A program made the position numbers and the translations under genes. This document shows positions 34,477-43,909 of a DNA stretch of 64,000 nt, one piece after another. The notes below the pieces were generated by a model, which saw nothing but the letters and a program-made list of their open reading frames with translations, had not been told where the DNA came from and did no database searches. Each line of letters opens with the position of its first letter. The first letter of the stretch is position 1. Source of the DNA: Flavobacteriales bacterium (lineage in GTDB: Bacteria > Bacteroidota > Bacteroidia > Flavobacteriales_E > Vicingaceae). The stretch covers positions 116,226-180,225 of the forward strand of contig CAJPFH010000003.1 of NCBI GenBank assembly GCA_905339165.1, read 5' to 3'.

Positions 34477-35901
34477 ATGAAAACATATCAAATTTATTTA
34501 TCCGGAAACTGGGTTTCAAGTTCACAAAAAATTGAAATTAAAAATCCATACGATTCACAGAATATTGCACATACTTATTTGGCCTCAGTAGAGCAGGTTG
34601 AGGAAGCTATTGATAAGGCTCAACAAATAGAGGAAGAGTGTTCGTTTATACCCGCTTATTTGCGGTACAATGCATTAATGTTTATTTCAAACGAAATCAA
34701 TAAGAAAGCCGACTATCTGGCAAAAATAATTTCGGCCGAAAGTGCAAAGCCTTACAAATATGCAATTTCTGAAGTGCAACGGGCTGCATTTACCTTTTTA
34801 ATAGCAGCCGAAGAATGCAAACGATTACCCAAAGAATATCTGTCCATGGATTGGCAACCCGGATTAGATAACAAGGAGGCTTGGGTAAAATATTTTCCGG
34901 TGGGTGTTGTTTCTGGCATTACTCCATTTAATTTTCCACTGAATTTGCTTGCTCATAAAGTGGCTCCAGCCATTGCAACAGGCTGCCCTATTATTATTAA
35001 ACCCGATTTACGTACCCCAATTTCTGCTTTGGAATTAGCCGATATTATTCACCAAACCGAATTACCCAAAGCCATGTTTTCGGTATTACCAACAACACAT
35101 GATGTGGCTGCCCCTTTAATCACAGACAATCGAATTAAATTATTAAGTTTTACGGGTTCGCCAAAGGCTGGATGGCCCATGAAAGCAATAGCCGGAAAGA
35201 AAAAAGTAGTATTAGAGCTGGGTGGTAATGCCGGAGTAATTATTAGCCCATCAGCTCACTTAAATACCGCATTATCGAAGTGTGTAAACGGAGCCTTTGC
35301 TTATTCCGGTCAGGTTTGTATACACACACAACGTATTTATGTACACGAAACCCTATTTGATACATTTACGGAACAGTTTGTTGAAAAAGTTAAATTATTA
35401 AAACAAGGAAGGCCAGAGAATTCCGAAACGGAAATTTCGTGTATGATAGACGAAGCGAATGCCGTAAGAGTAGAAGAATGGATTAACGAGGCTGTTTTGC
35501 AAGGGGCTAAGTTGCTATGTGGAGGTAAGCGTAGGGGTAACTTTGTGGAACCAACTGTGCTTACCGATACCCATTCATCAATGAAAGTAAGTAGTTGCGA
35601 AGTATTTGGTCCGGTTGTGATAATAGAAAAATATTCTTCATTTATGCAGGCGGTAAGCGAGGTAAATTATTCCTCTTTTGGCTTGCAGGCAGGCCTTTTT
35701 ACCGATTCGCAGAGCGAAATAGATATTGCTTTTAATCGGTTAAAAGTTGGCGGAGTCATAATAAATGATGTACCAACATTTCGTGCCGACCACATGCCCT
35801 ACGGAGGAATTAAAGATTCGGGGTTTGGAAGAGAAGGTGTAAAATATGCTATGAATGATATGCTAGAGGCTAAGATACTTGTAAGAACAATAGAACAATA
35901 G
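34477..35901 (+). CDS. NAD(P)-dependent aldehyde dehydrogenase
   Basis: 474 residues, ALDH superfamily. Cofactor site ITPFNFPLN (about 148-156), FTGSPKAG, general-base Glu247 in LELGGNAGV, catalytic Cys281 in SGQVCIHTQR and a C-terminal GGIKDSGFGREG. Oxidises an aldehyde to an acid in the cytoplasm. The substrate cannot be told; the absence of the usual GNPF/N-P-W motif variants leaves succinate-semialdehyde-like or general aldehyde use open. Stand-alone gene, preceded by a terminator and convergent with a lipoprotein gene. Confidence 0.92.
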   Translation: MKTYQIYLSGNWVSSSQKIEIKNPYDSQNIAHTYLASVEQVEEAIDKAQQIEEECSFIPAYLRYNALMFISNEINKKADYLAKIISAESAKPYKYAISEVQRAAFTFLIAAEECKRLPKEYLSMDWQPGLDNKEAWVKYFPVGVVSGITPFNFPLNLLAHKVAPAIATGCPIIIKPDLRTPISALELADIIHQTELPKAMFSVLPTTHDVAAPLITDNRIKLLSFTGSPKAGWPMKAIAGKKKVVLELGGNAGVIISPSAHLNTALSKCVNGAFAYSGQVCIHTQRIYVHETLFDTFTEQFVEKVKLLKQGRPENSETEISCMIDEANAVRVEEWINEAVLQGAKLLCGGKRRGNFVEPTVLTDTHSSMKVSSCEVFGPVVIIEKYSSFMQAVSEVNYSSFGLQAGLFTDSQSEIDIAFNRLKVGGVIINDVPTFRADHMPYGGIKDSGFGREGVKYAMNDMLEAKILVRTIEQ

Positions 35902-35942
35902 ATTTATATTTTTTTGTAACAAGAACGCATTAGGGCTGGAAA

Positions 35943-36332
35943 TTATTTGATAATTCTTTTTATTACCACATACTTACCGGTTCTGCTTTGAACCTGTTCG
36001 AAATCGGAATTACATTTATCCCATAAACCTTCCCTTATCTCCATCTCTACCGTAATTCCTTTATTTAGAAAGGGTTTTAGTTCATCAGATTTCACAGAAC
36101 TTTCGCACAGTTTTATAAAATAGTCTTGCATGGAGCATCGCAAATAATATTCCTTATAAGGTTGTATCTTACCTATTTTATTTTCAAAAGCTATTTCTAT
36201 CAGTTCGCAGGCGGTGTAAGGGTTATTCGGATCTTTCTCCCGTAAAGGTATATTCTCCTTTTTTTGCACTTTACATGAAGTGGTAAGTAAAACAAGGCTA
36301 TAAAATACCAGAAACAGAAAAGATTTTTCCAT
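35943..36332 (-). CDS. Unknown small lipoprotein
   Basis: 129 residues from the ATG at 36330-36332, with signal peptide and lipobox LTTSC (Cys20). The longer frame from 36347 adds five residues that overlap the upstream kinase gene, so the inner Met, which fits a signal peptide better, is preferred. The mature part is mixed charge with a possible small beta/alpha fold (YLRCSMQDYFIKLCE) and paired cysteines near the middle. Not recognised. It starts next to the histidine kinase stop and could be cotranscribed with it. Confidence 0.72.
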   Translation of the reverse strand: MEKSFLFLVFYSLVLLTTSCKVQKKENIPLREKDPNNPYTACELIEIAFENKIGKIQPYKEYYLRCSMQDYFIKLCESSVKSDELKPFLNKGITVEMEIREGLWDKCNSDFEQVQSRTGKYVVIKRIIK

Positions 36333-36333
36333 A

Positions 36334-37395
36334 TTAAATGGCTTCAAATGTAATAATGTAATGAGTGCCTTTTTTATTAAGGTTTCTTTTAATGTGGCCG
36401 TTTAATTGTTCCGTAAGGCTCGCAATGAGCTGAAACCCTAGTGTGTGGCTGTTAGAAATAGAAATGGTTTTCGGAAATCCTTTTCCGTTATCACCAATAA
36501 GCATGGTGTATTGATTATGCGGAACCTTATTGATACGAATGTATATTTTCCCTCTAGAGTTTCCTGTAATTCCATACTTAAGTGTATTGGTTATTATTTC
36601 GTTTATAATGAGTCCAAGTGGAATGGCTGTATTTATATTAAAATTTTCAGTAACCTTAACATCTAAGGTAATATTGTTCTTTTCTCCTTTTACGTTATGA
36701 ATAAGTTTGGTTACTAACTCTAAGAGATACTGATGATAATTGATTTTAGAAAAATTTTCTGATTTGTAAAGCATTTCGTGTACCTTACACATAGATTCTA
36801 TGCGTGCTTTACTTTGATTTAGAATGTTGGTTACGAAAACATCGTTTACACTGTTGGCCTGCAAGTTTAATAAGCTACTAATAATTTGTAAATTGTTTTT
36901 TACTCTGTGGTGTATTTCTTTTAACAGAGTTTCTTTTTCTTCAATATTTTTAAAAATGGTTTGCTCGGCTTTCTTCTTCTCGGTTAAATCTCGCCAAATG
37001 GTATTAATAAGTATTTTGCCTTTAAACTTGAAAGAAGATAACCATACCTCTACCGGAAAATCTTCTCCGTTGGCTCTGGTGTGTATCCATTCAAAATGAT
37101 GACTGCCGTTTTGTATGGCAAGTGCCATCATTTCCTGTGCTTTTTCATAAGAGCATCTGCCATCGGGTTGTTTTTCGGGCGATAATTCTGAAGGGTGGGT
37201 ATTAAGTAATTCTTCTTTATTTTTATATCCAAGCATTTTTACCACCGCCTTGTTACATTCTACAAAGGTGTGGTCTTCTATAACTAAAATGGCATCGTCC
37301 GACATTTCAAACAAGGAGCGGTATTTCGACTCGTTATCTTTGGCAACATTTTTAAATTTTTTAAGTTCTGTGATTTGTTTTTTTAGTTTCTTCAT
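36334..37395 (-). CDS. Soluble PAS-sensor histidine kinase (HisKA_2 type)
   Basis: 353 residues, no membrane segment. N-terminal coiled coil, PAS domain about 22-145 (YRSLFEMSDDAILVIED, EWIHTRANGEDFPVEVWLS), HisKA_2-type helix with KEIHHRVKNNLQ (His162-His163) and an HATPase with N box NEIITNTLKY and G box GDNGKGF. It would sense a soluble cue through PAS and phosphorylate a response regulator, which is not adjacent. The HWE/HisKA_2 architecture is frequent in Bacteroidota. The start at 37395 is the first in-frame ATG after a stop. Confidence 0.88.
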   Translation of the reverse strand: MKKLKKQITELKKFKNVAKDNESKYRSLFEMSDDAILVIEDHTFVECNKAVVKMLGYKNKEELLNTHPSELSPEKQPDGRCSYEKAQEMMALAIQNGSHHFEWIHTRANGEDFPVEVWLSSFKFKGKILINTIWRDLTEKKKAEQTIFKNIEEKETLLKEIHHRVKNNLQIISSLLNLQANSVNDVFVTNILNQSKARIESMCKVHEMLYKSENFSKINYHQYLLELVTKLIHNVKGEKNNITLDVKVTENFNINTAIPLGLIINEIITNTLKYGITGNSRGKIYIRINKVPHNQYTMLIGDNGKGFPKTISISNSHTLGFQLIASLTEQLNGHIKRNLNKKGTHYIITFEAI

Positions 37396-37582
37396 CAGTA
37401 AATCTTTATCGGAAATCTGTTTTTTGGTTTTTAAAACAGAGGGTATAGAAGATGAAGTATGAACTTGTTTTTTCAGACGAAAAAAGATTTGTAATGTTCA
37501 TGTAAAAGTAAGAAAATTAAATAGTTGTGCAAAAAAAATAATTCCTTGTATATAGTGCAAATAATGAAATTAAATTCTTGAA

Positions 37583-38758
37583 TTAACCCATTAAGCGAGC
37601 TATTTTTTCTGCAGCTTTTTTCCAGCTGTAGGTGGAAAGAACAAATGCACGACCGTTATTTGAAATGGTGTTGTAAACCGATGTGTTTTCGAGAAGGAGT
37701 AATATTTTTTCGGCAAATTCTTGGGTAGTTTGGGCTATAAGTATTTCTTTGTTTTGTTGGGCACCTAGCGCATTATTTGCTAAATCGGAAGTAATGCAAG
37801 GAATACCCACGGCCATGGCTTCTAATAATTTATTTTGCAATCCGCTGCCCAATTGCATGGGGGCAACAAAAATTTCAGATGCATTGTAATAATCGGCCAT
37901 ATTTTCTACCCAACCTGTAATTTCAACCAATGGCGATTGTAGTTTTTTAATTTCTGCCGTAGGATTAGCTCCGGCAATAGCCACTTTTACATTGGGTTTT
38001 ATTTTCCAAACCAAGGGCATTATTTCTTTTACCAAATACTTTGCCGCATCGATATTAGGAGGGTATGACATGTTTCCGGAAAAAATAAGGTGATATTTTT
38101 TTTCACTTTTTTCTTTTGGAGTAAAATGTTCGGCATCTACTCCGTTTTCTATTATATGTATTTTATAATTCTCGGGGTGTACTATCAGGTTTCTGTCTTG
38201 TTCGGATATAATCATTCGGTTTTCGAAAAATCCAAAAATATCATGCTCGTATAGTTTCAGCCTGCGGGTTTCTATTCTCAATAATGGTTTCAGATAAAAG
38301 GGGGCTTTGTTTACTCTTCTTTCCATGCCTCTTGATAGGGCATCCATATAATCTATGGTTTTGGGTATGCTGAGATCTTTCACATATTCACTCATTCTTA
38401 CTAATTGACAAAAGATGTGGTCGGGTTTTATTTGGTTTAAGCGTTCTTCTATTTTGTTTTTTGCAAAAGGAAAGTAAAAATAGGCTACCTGTAAGGGGAG
38501 TCTACTGAAAAATAAATTTCTTATTAAATTGAACAGAATGGCCGCTTTTGAAATTTTTATGATAAAAATTTCTTTGCAATATAAATTTAGAATGTTCGGG
38601 GCATCTGCATGAACGGCTTTGTCGGATAAGGCACACAAATAAATATCATACTGCACTGACAATTCTTTAATTTGATGAAAAGCTCTTAGTTTATCGCCTT
38701 TTTCGAGTGGATAGGGAACACGAGAAAGTAGAAAAAAAATTTTTTTTCGTTTATTCAT
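37583..38758 (-). CDS. Glycosyltransferase family 4 (GT-B)
   Basis: 391 residues. Opens KKIFFLLSRVPYPLEKGDKLRAF, as in a family of exopolysaccharide GT4 enzymes, with an N-terminal Rossmann region and a C-terminal nucleotide-sugar region containing SGNMSYPPNID and FVAPMQLGSGLQNKLLEAMAVGIPCITSD, the EX7E-like acceptor-side motif. Adds a sugar to an envelope glycan or lipid carrier. Overlaps the upstream GT gene by 8 bp; they and the LptF-like gene form one operon. Confidence 0.88.
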   Translation of the reverse strand: MNKRKKIFFLLSRVPYPLEKGDKLRAFHQIKELSVQYDIYLCALSDKAVHADAPNILNLYCKEIFIIKISKAAILFNLIRNLFFSRLPLQVAYFYFPFAKNKIEERLNQIKPDHIFCQLVRMSEYVKDLSIPKTIDYMDALSRGMERRVNKAPFYLKPLLRIETRRLKLYEHDIFGFFENRMIISEQDRNLIVHPENYKIHIIENGVDAEHFTPKEKSEKKYHLIFSGNMSYPPNIDAAKYLVKEIMPLVWKIKPNVKVAIAGANPTAEIKKLQSPLVEITGWVENMADYYNASEIFVAPMQLGSGLQNKLLEAMAVGIPCITSDLANNALGAQQNKEILIAQTTQEFAEKILLLLENTSVYNTISNNGRAFVLSTYSWKKAAEKIARLMG

Positions 38759-39935
38759 CTTCTTTTAATTTATTGATGAATGAGAGAAAATCGTGCATTA
38801 CTTTTCTGTTGCCATATTGTTCCACAGCCAACTTTTGTGCTTCTAAACTTATGTTAATTGCTTTTTCTGGATTTAAAATGCAATATTTAATACAATTTAC
38901 AAACTCATTTTCCGAATGGGCAATAAATATATTTTTCTGATGTGTGTAAGGTATACCTTCGGCTGCTTTTGGAGTAGCAATAATAATTTTTCCTGCAGCC
39001 ATTGCTTCTATAATTTTAATGCGTACTCCGCTTCCGTTAAACAGAGGAACTGGCATTATAAAAAAGGGTTCTATAAATTTTTCTGCATTTTCAACCTCGC
39101 CATGGCAAACAATATTTTTCCCTTCCCATTCCTTTTTATTCATACCTTTTCCGGCAATATGAAATTCAATTTTCGGATCAAAATCAATGATTTTACTCCA
39201 TACGTTTTTTATAAACCATTTTAACCCAATTGTGTTTGGTTCCCATTCAAAAGAGCCAATAAAAAAAAGTTTTTTGGAAAGAGCTGCCATTTTAGGTAGA
39301 GAATCGTTTATCGAAAATGGAATGTACGACACCCTTTTATTTTTTGAAATATTTTTAATTTGAAAGGCGTTTTCTGGGCTTATGCAGGCTATTCCGGTTA
39401 CTTCAGTAAGGATATTTATTTCGTATTTTTTTAATTGTTTGGCAAGAAGTTGAAGATATAATTTTTTAAAAAAAATTTTTTCGTTCTTAGCATGGGTTTC
39501 CCACAATTCGTACTCTATATTGTGAGCTCTGTAAACTACGGGGCATGTGGTGTTTTTTAGGATGGTAGGCAAATAGGGTGTGGCGTATAAACTGTCTAAA
39601 ATAATGGCATCGAACTTATTTTGTTGTAAGGATTGGTTTACTAGTTGGTGCATTTTTTTGCTATCAAAACGAGTAATATTGTACGATTTATTTTGAACGA
39701 ATGCAGAAAGAGCTTGGAAAAAATTGGGTTTTGTATTGATAAATACCGATGTTGTTTTTTCTTTTAAGGTAGGCGGAAAAGAAGAAATATTAAACGGATG
39801 CTTATACGTGGCAATACATAGTAATTGCACCTCATTTCCCTGCTGTACAAGGCTATTAGCGAGAGCTGCCATGGCCCTGCAGCCACCATCTTTTTCCGGA
39901 AAAGGGGGTTTAGATGTTATTTGTAGAAGGTTCAT
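38751..39935 (-). CDS. Glycosyltransferase family 4 (GT-B)
   Basis: 394 residues. N-terminal GT-B domain beginning MNLLQITSKPPFPEKDGGCRAM, C-terminal nucleotide-sugar domain with FFIGSFEWEPNTIGLKWF and PVPLFNGSGVRIKIIEAMAAGKIIIATPKAAEGI, the conserved GxG...E(x7)E motif. It overlaps both neighbours (8 bp with the next GT, 26 bp with the LptF-like gene), so expression is coupled. Acceptor unknown; membrane glycolipid or O-glycan synthesis is likely given the neighbours. Confidence 0.88.
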   Translation of the reverse strand: MNLLQITSKPPFPEKDGGCRAMAALANSLVQQGNEVQLLCIATYKHPFNISSFPPTLKEKTTSVFINTKPNFFQALSAFVQNKSYNITRFDSKKMHQLVNQSLQQNKFDAIILDSLYATPYLPTILKNTTCPVVYRAHNIEYELWETHAKNEKIFFKKLYLQLLAKQLKKYEINILTEVTGIACISPENAFQIKNISKNKRVSYIPFSINDSLPKMAALSKKLFFIGSFEWEPNTIGLKWFIKNVWSKIIDFDPKIEFHIAGKGMNKKEWEGKNIVCHGEVENAEKFIEPFFIMPVPLFNGSGVRIKIIEAMAAGKIIIATPKAAEGIPYTHQKNIFIAHSENEFVNCIKYCILNPEKAINISLEAQKLAVEQYGNRKVMHDFLSFINKLKEDE

Positions 39936-41430
39936 TTCTTTTTCGCCAGTTTTTGGGGTTTATTAGACGGGCCACTTTTTTTAGGCTTTCTATATAGTTA
40001 TCAATGCTAAATAAACCGGAATCGCTGGCCGCTTTCCATGTAAAGAAAATGCCCATGGGCAAAAATACTATTGTAGCCATCCACATGCCTTGCCACGAGG
40101 GCAATACTACTTCCTTGGTCATTTTTTCTCCGCTAATTGAAAGTATGTGAAAGAAAATAAAAAAGATTACAGACATTACTACGGGCATTCCCAAACCACC
40201 TTTTCTAATAATAGCACCTAATGGAGCACCGATAAAGAATAAAATTAGACAAGCAATTGAAAGTGTAAATTTTCGATGCCATTCTATTTCGTGTTGAATG
40301 TAGTAATTAAACATTCCGGCTTTTTCTTCTATGTAAAGATTGGTTCGGTTGGCTGCTGTACGGGCCAACGAAATGGCATTGGAATAAATTCTTCCTTTAT
40401 CGAAAAAAGAGAGGGTATCAATGTATTTATCGAATGCAAGGTTGTTAAACTTGCATTGAGTGGAATTTTTGGTAATGTTCTCAGCTTGGCTGGTGTCTTT
40501 GGGTAAATAATCTTCTAAGTAAGAAGGATTAAAATAAACCATACTTTCTTTTAAACCTATTAAATGCATTATTTTTTTACGTTCAAATTGTTTGTTAATA
40601 GTATCCATAGCATCGCTCAGTTGAGTGATGTTTAGCATTTGGTAGTTATCTTTAAAAAGATCTTCATCGGTACGCGACATCTTAAACTCGGAAAGGTCTA
40701 GCACTATTTGTGTGTTTTTAAAGTATCTTCTGTAAAATGGAAAAGTGGGTTTAGAAGGGTCTTTATCCATTTGTTCTACGTAGGAACTACCATTGTGCAA
40801 AGTCATTACGGCATATAATTTATCGGGGGTAATTTGCATCATACCCGAATCGGCAATGGTAACTATACGGTTTCCGTTTCTTTCTCTGTGGTCGTAAAGC
40901 ATTAAACCGTATAACACTTCGTTGTTTCCTTTTTTTCTTTTTTCTTTAATACGAATTGAAAAACCTTCTATTTCATTATAAAATCTGCCGGGTTTAATAT
41001 CAACGGCCGGTTTTTTTTCGCGAATATCGTAGAAGAGTGAATTCATTTTAAGATTAGCTACAGGCAAAACGTAGTTAGAAAACAAGAAGGCAGAAATAGA
41101 TAGAAAAAATACAAATACAATAAGTGGTTGCATCACTTTCATAAGAGAAACCCCTGCGGCCTTAAAGGCAACCAGTTCGTACTGTTCGCCAAGATTACCC
41201 ATTGTCATTAGAGAAGATAAAAGAATGGCTAAAGGCAAGGCCATTGGTACAAAATGAGCCGAGGCGTAAATAAACAATTCTATGATGTAGTGCGTTTCAA
41301 TTCCTTTTCCTACCATATCGTCTATATACAACCATAGCCATTGCATAATAAGTACAAACAAGGCAATAAAGAAGGTAAGAATAAACGGACCTAAAAAAGA
41401 CTTTAATATAAATTTTGAAGTGGTATTCAA
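39910..41430 (-). CDS. LptF/LptG-family permease
   Basis: 506 residues from a TTG start at 41428-41430: six membrane segments, three at each end (LGPFILTFFIALFVLIMQW; HRKFTLSIACLILFFIGAPLGAIIRKGGLG) around a large periplasmic beta-jellyroll domain, as in YjgP/YjgQ. It would transport LPS/lipooligosaccharide from the inner membrane with LptB. A further 7 residues to a TTG at 41451 are ruled out here because that codon lies within the TATCTTTG box (41449-41456). It overlaps the GT gene by 26 bp. Only one family member is in the window; LptB, LptC are not. Confidence 0.9.
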   Translation of the reverse strand: MNTTSKFILKSFLGPFILTFFIALFVLIMQWLWLYIDDMVGKGIETHYIIELFIYASAHFVPMALPLAILLSSLMTMGNLGEQYELVAFKAAGVSLMKVMQPLIVFVFFLSISAFLFSNYVLPVANLKMNSLFYDIREKKPAVDIKPGRFYNEIEGFSIRIKEKRKKGNNEVLYGLMLYDHRERNGNRIVTIADSGMMQITPDKLYAVMTLHNGSSYVEQMDKDPSKPTFPFYRRYFKNTQIVLDLSEFKMSRTDEDLFKDNYQMLNITQLSDAMDTINKQFERKKIMHLIGLKESMVYFNPSYLEDYLPKDTSQAENITKNSTQCKFNNLAFDKYIDTLSFFDKGRIYSNAISLARTAANRTNLYIEEKAGMFNYYIQHEIEWHRKFTLSIACLILFFIGAPLGAIIRKGGLGMPVVMSVIFFIFFHILSISGEKMTKEVVLPSWQGMWMATIVFLPMGIFFTWKAASDSGLFSIDNYIESLKKVARLINPKNWRKRNEPSTNNI

Positions 41431-41448
41431 CTCAACAGTATTTGTTCG

Positions 41449-41456
41449 CAAAGATA
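41449..41456 (-). promoter_or_regulatory. Candidate minus-7 box TATCTTTG for the LptF-GT-GT operon
   Basis: TAnnTTTG match on the minus strand 18 bp before the preferred TTG start at 41430. Faces the plus-strand box at 41502-41509, forming a short divergent promoter region. Confidence 0.5.
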
Positions 41457-41501
41457 CATATTCATGAATATTGCTAATTAACGCAATTCTGTGGGTTTGA
41501 T

Positions 41502-41509
41502 TACTTTTG
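41502..41509 (+). promoter_or_regulatory. Candidate minus-7 box TACTTTTG for the GT2 gene
   Basis: TAnnTTTG match 19 bp before the ATG at 41529. No minus-33 TTG at standard spacing. Confidence 0.45.
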
Positions 41510-41528
41510 TGCGAAAATTATTTTTTAG

Positions 41529-42278
41529 ATGATAAACGGAAAAAAAGTTATTGTGGTATTGCCTGCGTACAATGCAGAACTTACGCTTGAAAAAACGTAT
41601 AGCGAAATTCCATTTGATATTGTTGATGATGTGGTTTTAGTAGATGACCGTAGTAAGGACAATACCGTAGAAGTGGGAAAGAAATTAGGAATCAAAAACA
41701 TTATACAGCACGAGGTAAATAGGGGATATGGGGGAAATCAAAAAACTTGTTACACTAAAGCATTAGAACTTGGAGCAGATATAGTCATTATGCTTCATCC
41801 CGATTATCAGTACACCCCTAAGTTAATTCATTCGATGGCTTCTCTTATTTCCAATAATCTTTTTCATGTTGTGTTGGGTTCTAGAATATTAGGAAATGGA
41901 GCATTAAAAGGGGGGATGCCTTTGTATAAATATTTTTTTAACAGGGTGCTTACTTTCACTCAAAATATTTTGGTAAACCAAAAATTATCAGAGTACCATA
42001 CGGGGTATCGCGCATTTTCTAAAGAAGTATTGCTGAAGATTAAATATAATCGGAATTCCGATGATTTTGTTTTTGATAACCAAATGCTTTCGCAAATTAT
42101 TTATGCCGGTTATGATATTGCTGAAGTAACCTGCCCCACAAAATATTTCAAAGAGGCTTCTTCTATAAATTTTAAACGGAGCATGGTATACGGAATGGGA
42201 GTACTTTTTACTTCCTGTTCACACAGGCTTTGTAAATGGGGGGTTTTAAAAATGGACAGATACGAACTTAATTTTTAG
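41529..42278 (+). CDS. Glycosyltransferase family 2
   Basis: 249 residues, single GT-A domain with no membrane helices of its own. Starts KKVIVVLPAYNAELTLEKTY; VDDRSKDNT and MLHPDYQYTP supply nucleotide/metal-binding Asp (DDxS, and DPDY in place of DxD), and the C-terminal GYRAFSKEVL motif is the GT2 acceptor region, typical of polyprenyl-phosphate sugar transferases. It transfers a sugar, perhaps mannose or glucose, to a lipid carrier or glycan. Convergent with the GT39 gene, sharing the last 4 bp. Confidence 0.92.
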   Translation: MINGKKVIVVLPAYNAELTLEKTYSEIPFDIVDDVVLVDDRSKDNTVEVGKKLGIKNIIQHEVNRGYGGNQKTCYTKALELGADIVIMLHPDYQYTPKLIHSMASLISNNLFHVVLGSRILGNGALKGGMPLYKYFFNRVLTFTQNILVNQKLSEYHTGYRAFSKEVLLKIKYNRNSDDFVFDNQMLSQIIYAGYDIAEVTCPTKYFKEASSINFKRSMVYGMGVLFTSCSHRLCKWGVLKMDRYELNF

Positions 42279-43909
42279 TTTCTTTTTTTGTAAAAAGTAA
42301 AACCATTTTTTTCGTACAATTTTTCGAGTTGTGGGTAGTAGTTTTCGTATTCTTTGGAGCGATTTATTTTTACTACACAATATACCGGAATGTTTGTGTC
42401 TCCGTTTAATGCCCAATCTTCAGAATAATGAGGAGGGTTTAAACCCGGTTTTTTTTGTGCATAAAACAAATGAGCATAGCTTTTAAATCCCAGAGGTAGA
42501 ATAAAACATTCCTCGTTTCTTTTGCTTTTGTAAAACTCAATGGCTGCTCCTTGCGAGTATGGTTCTACTTTAGGAGCAATGAGCAACATGGCAAGAGAGG
42601 TAGAAAGCAAAGAGGCAAAAAACAAGAGAAGAACCGCTTTTGATATTTTTCTTTTACGATAGTACAAAAAGAAAAATATACCAATACATAATAGCACTCC
42701 TCCAACACTTTCAATGCCGCTCCAGTTTACGCTTGTTTTAAAGGCTTCTTTTCCAAACTCATCCGAAGGAATATTTTGTGCCATTAAAAAAGGTTTGAGT
42801 ATTTCTATAAAAGGAACAGCAGTTAAAATAAGCGAAAGGCTTAGCCCAATCAACGCAATCAAAAAAACAGTCGTAGAAAATATTTTTTTTTCGGAGTAAA
42901 ACAATTTATAAAGAGAGATAGCGGCAAAAAAGGTTAAGGGAAAATAGCATAAAGAAGAGTAGTGAACAATTTTAGTTTTAACGATAGAAAATAGAATTAA
43001 GACCACCCAAAACAACAACAGCATAAAATAATGAAATGATTGTTGAAGCAGCGTAATGGTATAATCTTTTTTTAGATAAGGAATAGCAAAAATAGAAGCC
43101 GGAAAACAGCCTGCTAAAAGAACAATAAAATGATAATAAAAGGGACCTCCGTGTCCGGCATCTTGAGTATTAAACAAGCGAATTTGGTAAAGAATAAATT
43201 CAGAAATAATTCCGTAGTTACCATTCAATAATAATGCAAAGAACCAAATACCACCAATACTCAAAACAACTGCAAAATACAGAAATAGGTGTTTTAGTGG
43301 TGGTACATTTTTAAATCGGTTAAATAGTAAGTAGATGCTGTAACATAATCCAACAATTAATATGGCAACCGGCCCTTTGGTTAATACCGCAAACCCTAAA
43401 AATAAGGACGAGGCCACAATTTGTAATAGTTGGCTAGGGTGTTTGTTTAGATACAAATACAAATGCCAGATGCTTAAAAAAATAAATAAATTAAACCAAG
43501 GGTCAATTATTCCGGATTTAAAATAGAAGAATGGCAGCAGCGAGCCTATGTAGGCTAATACCCAAATAAGACCAAAATTTACATTAAATAATTTTTTACC
43601 TATTCGAAATAGAGCAAGTACGGTAAATGCTCCGCAAAGCGCATTTGGAAATCGTGCTGCGAATTCGTTTACACCAAAAACTTTCATGGAAAGAGCTTGA
43701 AGCCAAAAAAAGAAAGGAGGTTTTTCCCAAAAGGGCATATAATCAATTTGAACAATAGCATAATTTCCGCTAGCCAACATTTCTCGGGAGGCTTCGGCAA
43801 AATTGATTTCATCCCAGTCAAACAAATGCACATTTCCTAAGAAAGGCACAAAAAGGAATATCGCAAATACAAATAATAGGTATTCTATTTTATTTTCAAC
43901 CCATTTCAT
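42275..43909 (-). CDS. ArnT-like family 39 glycosyltransferase
   Basis: 544 residues, about 12 membrane segments. N-terminal periplasmic-loop motif LFDWDEINFAEASREM, where the DE pair is the metal/substrate site of GT39/83 enzymes, plus a PPFFFWLQALSMKVFG and RFPNALCG region. It uses a polyprenyl-phosphate sugar to modify an envelope acceptor (lipid A, glycolipid or protein). The GT2 gene beside it could make that donor. Overlaps the PAP2 gene by 4 bp. Confidence 0.87.
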   Translation of the reverse strand: MKWVENKIEYLLFVFAIFLFVPFLGNVHLFDWDEINFAEASREMLASGNYAIVQIDYMPFWEKPPFFFWLQALSMKVFGVNEFAARFPNALCGAFTVLALFRIGKKLFNVNFGLIWVLAYIGSLLPFFYFKSGIIDPWFNLFIFLSIWHLYLYLNKHPSQLLQIVASSLFLGFAVLTKGPVAILIVGLCYSIYLLFNRFKNVPPLKHLFLYFAVVLSIGGIWFFALLLNGNYGIISEFILYQIRLFNTQDAGHGGPFYYHFIVLLAGCFPASIFAIPYLKKDYTITLLQQSFHYFMLLLFWVVLILFSIVKTKIVHYSSLCYFPLTFFAAISLYKLFYSEKKIFSTTVFLIALIGLSLSLILTAVPFIEILKPFLMAQNIPSDEFGKEAFKTSVNWSGIESVGGVLLCIGIFFFLYYRKRKISKAVLLLFFASLLSTSLAMLLIAPKVEPYSQGAAIEFYKSKRNEECFILPLGFKSYAHLFYAQKKPGLNPPHYSEDWALNGDTNIPVYCVVKINRSKEYENYYPQLEKLYEKNGFTFYKKRN

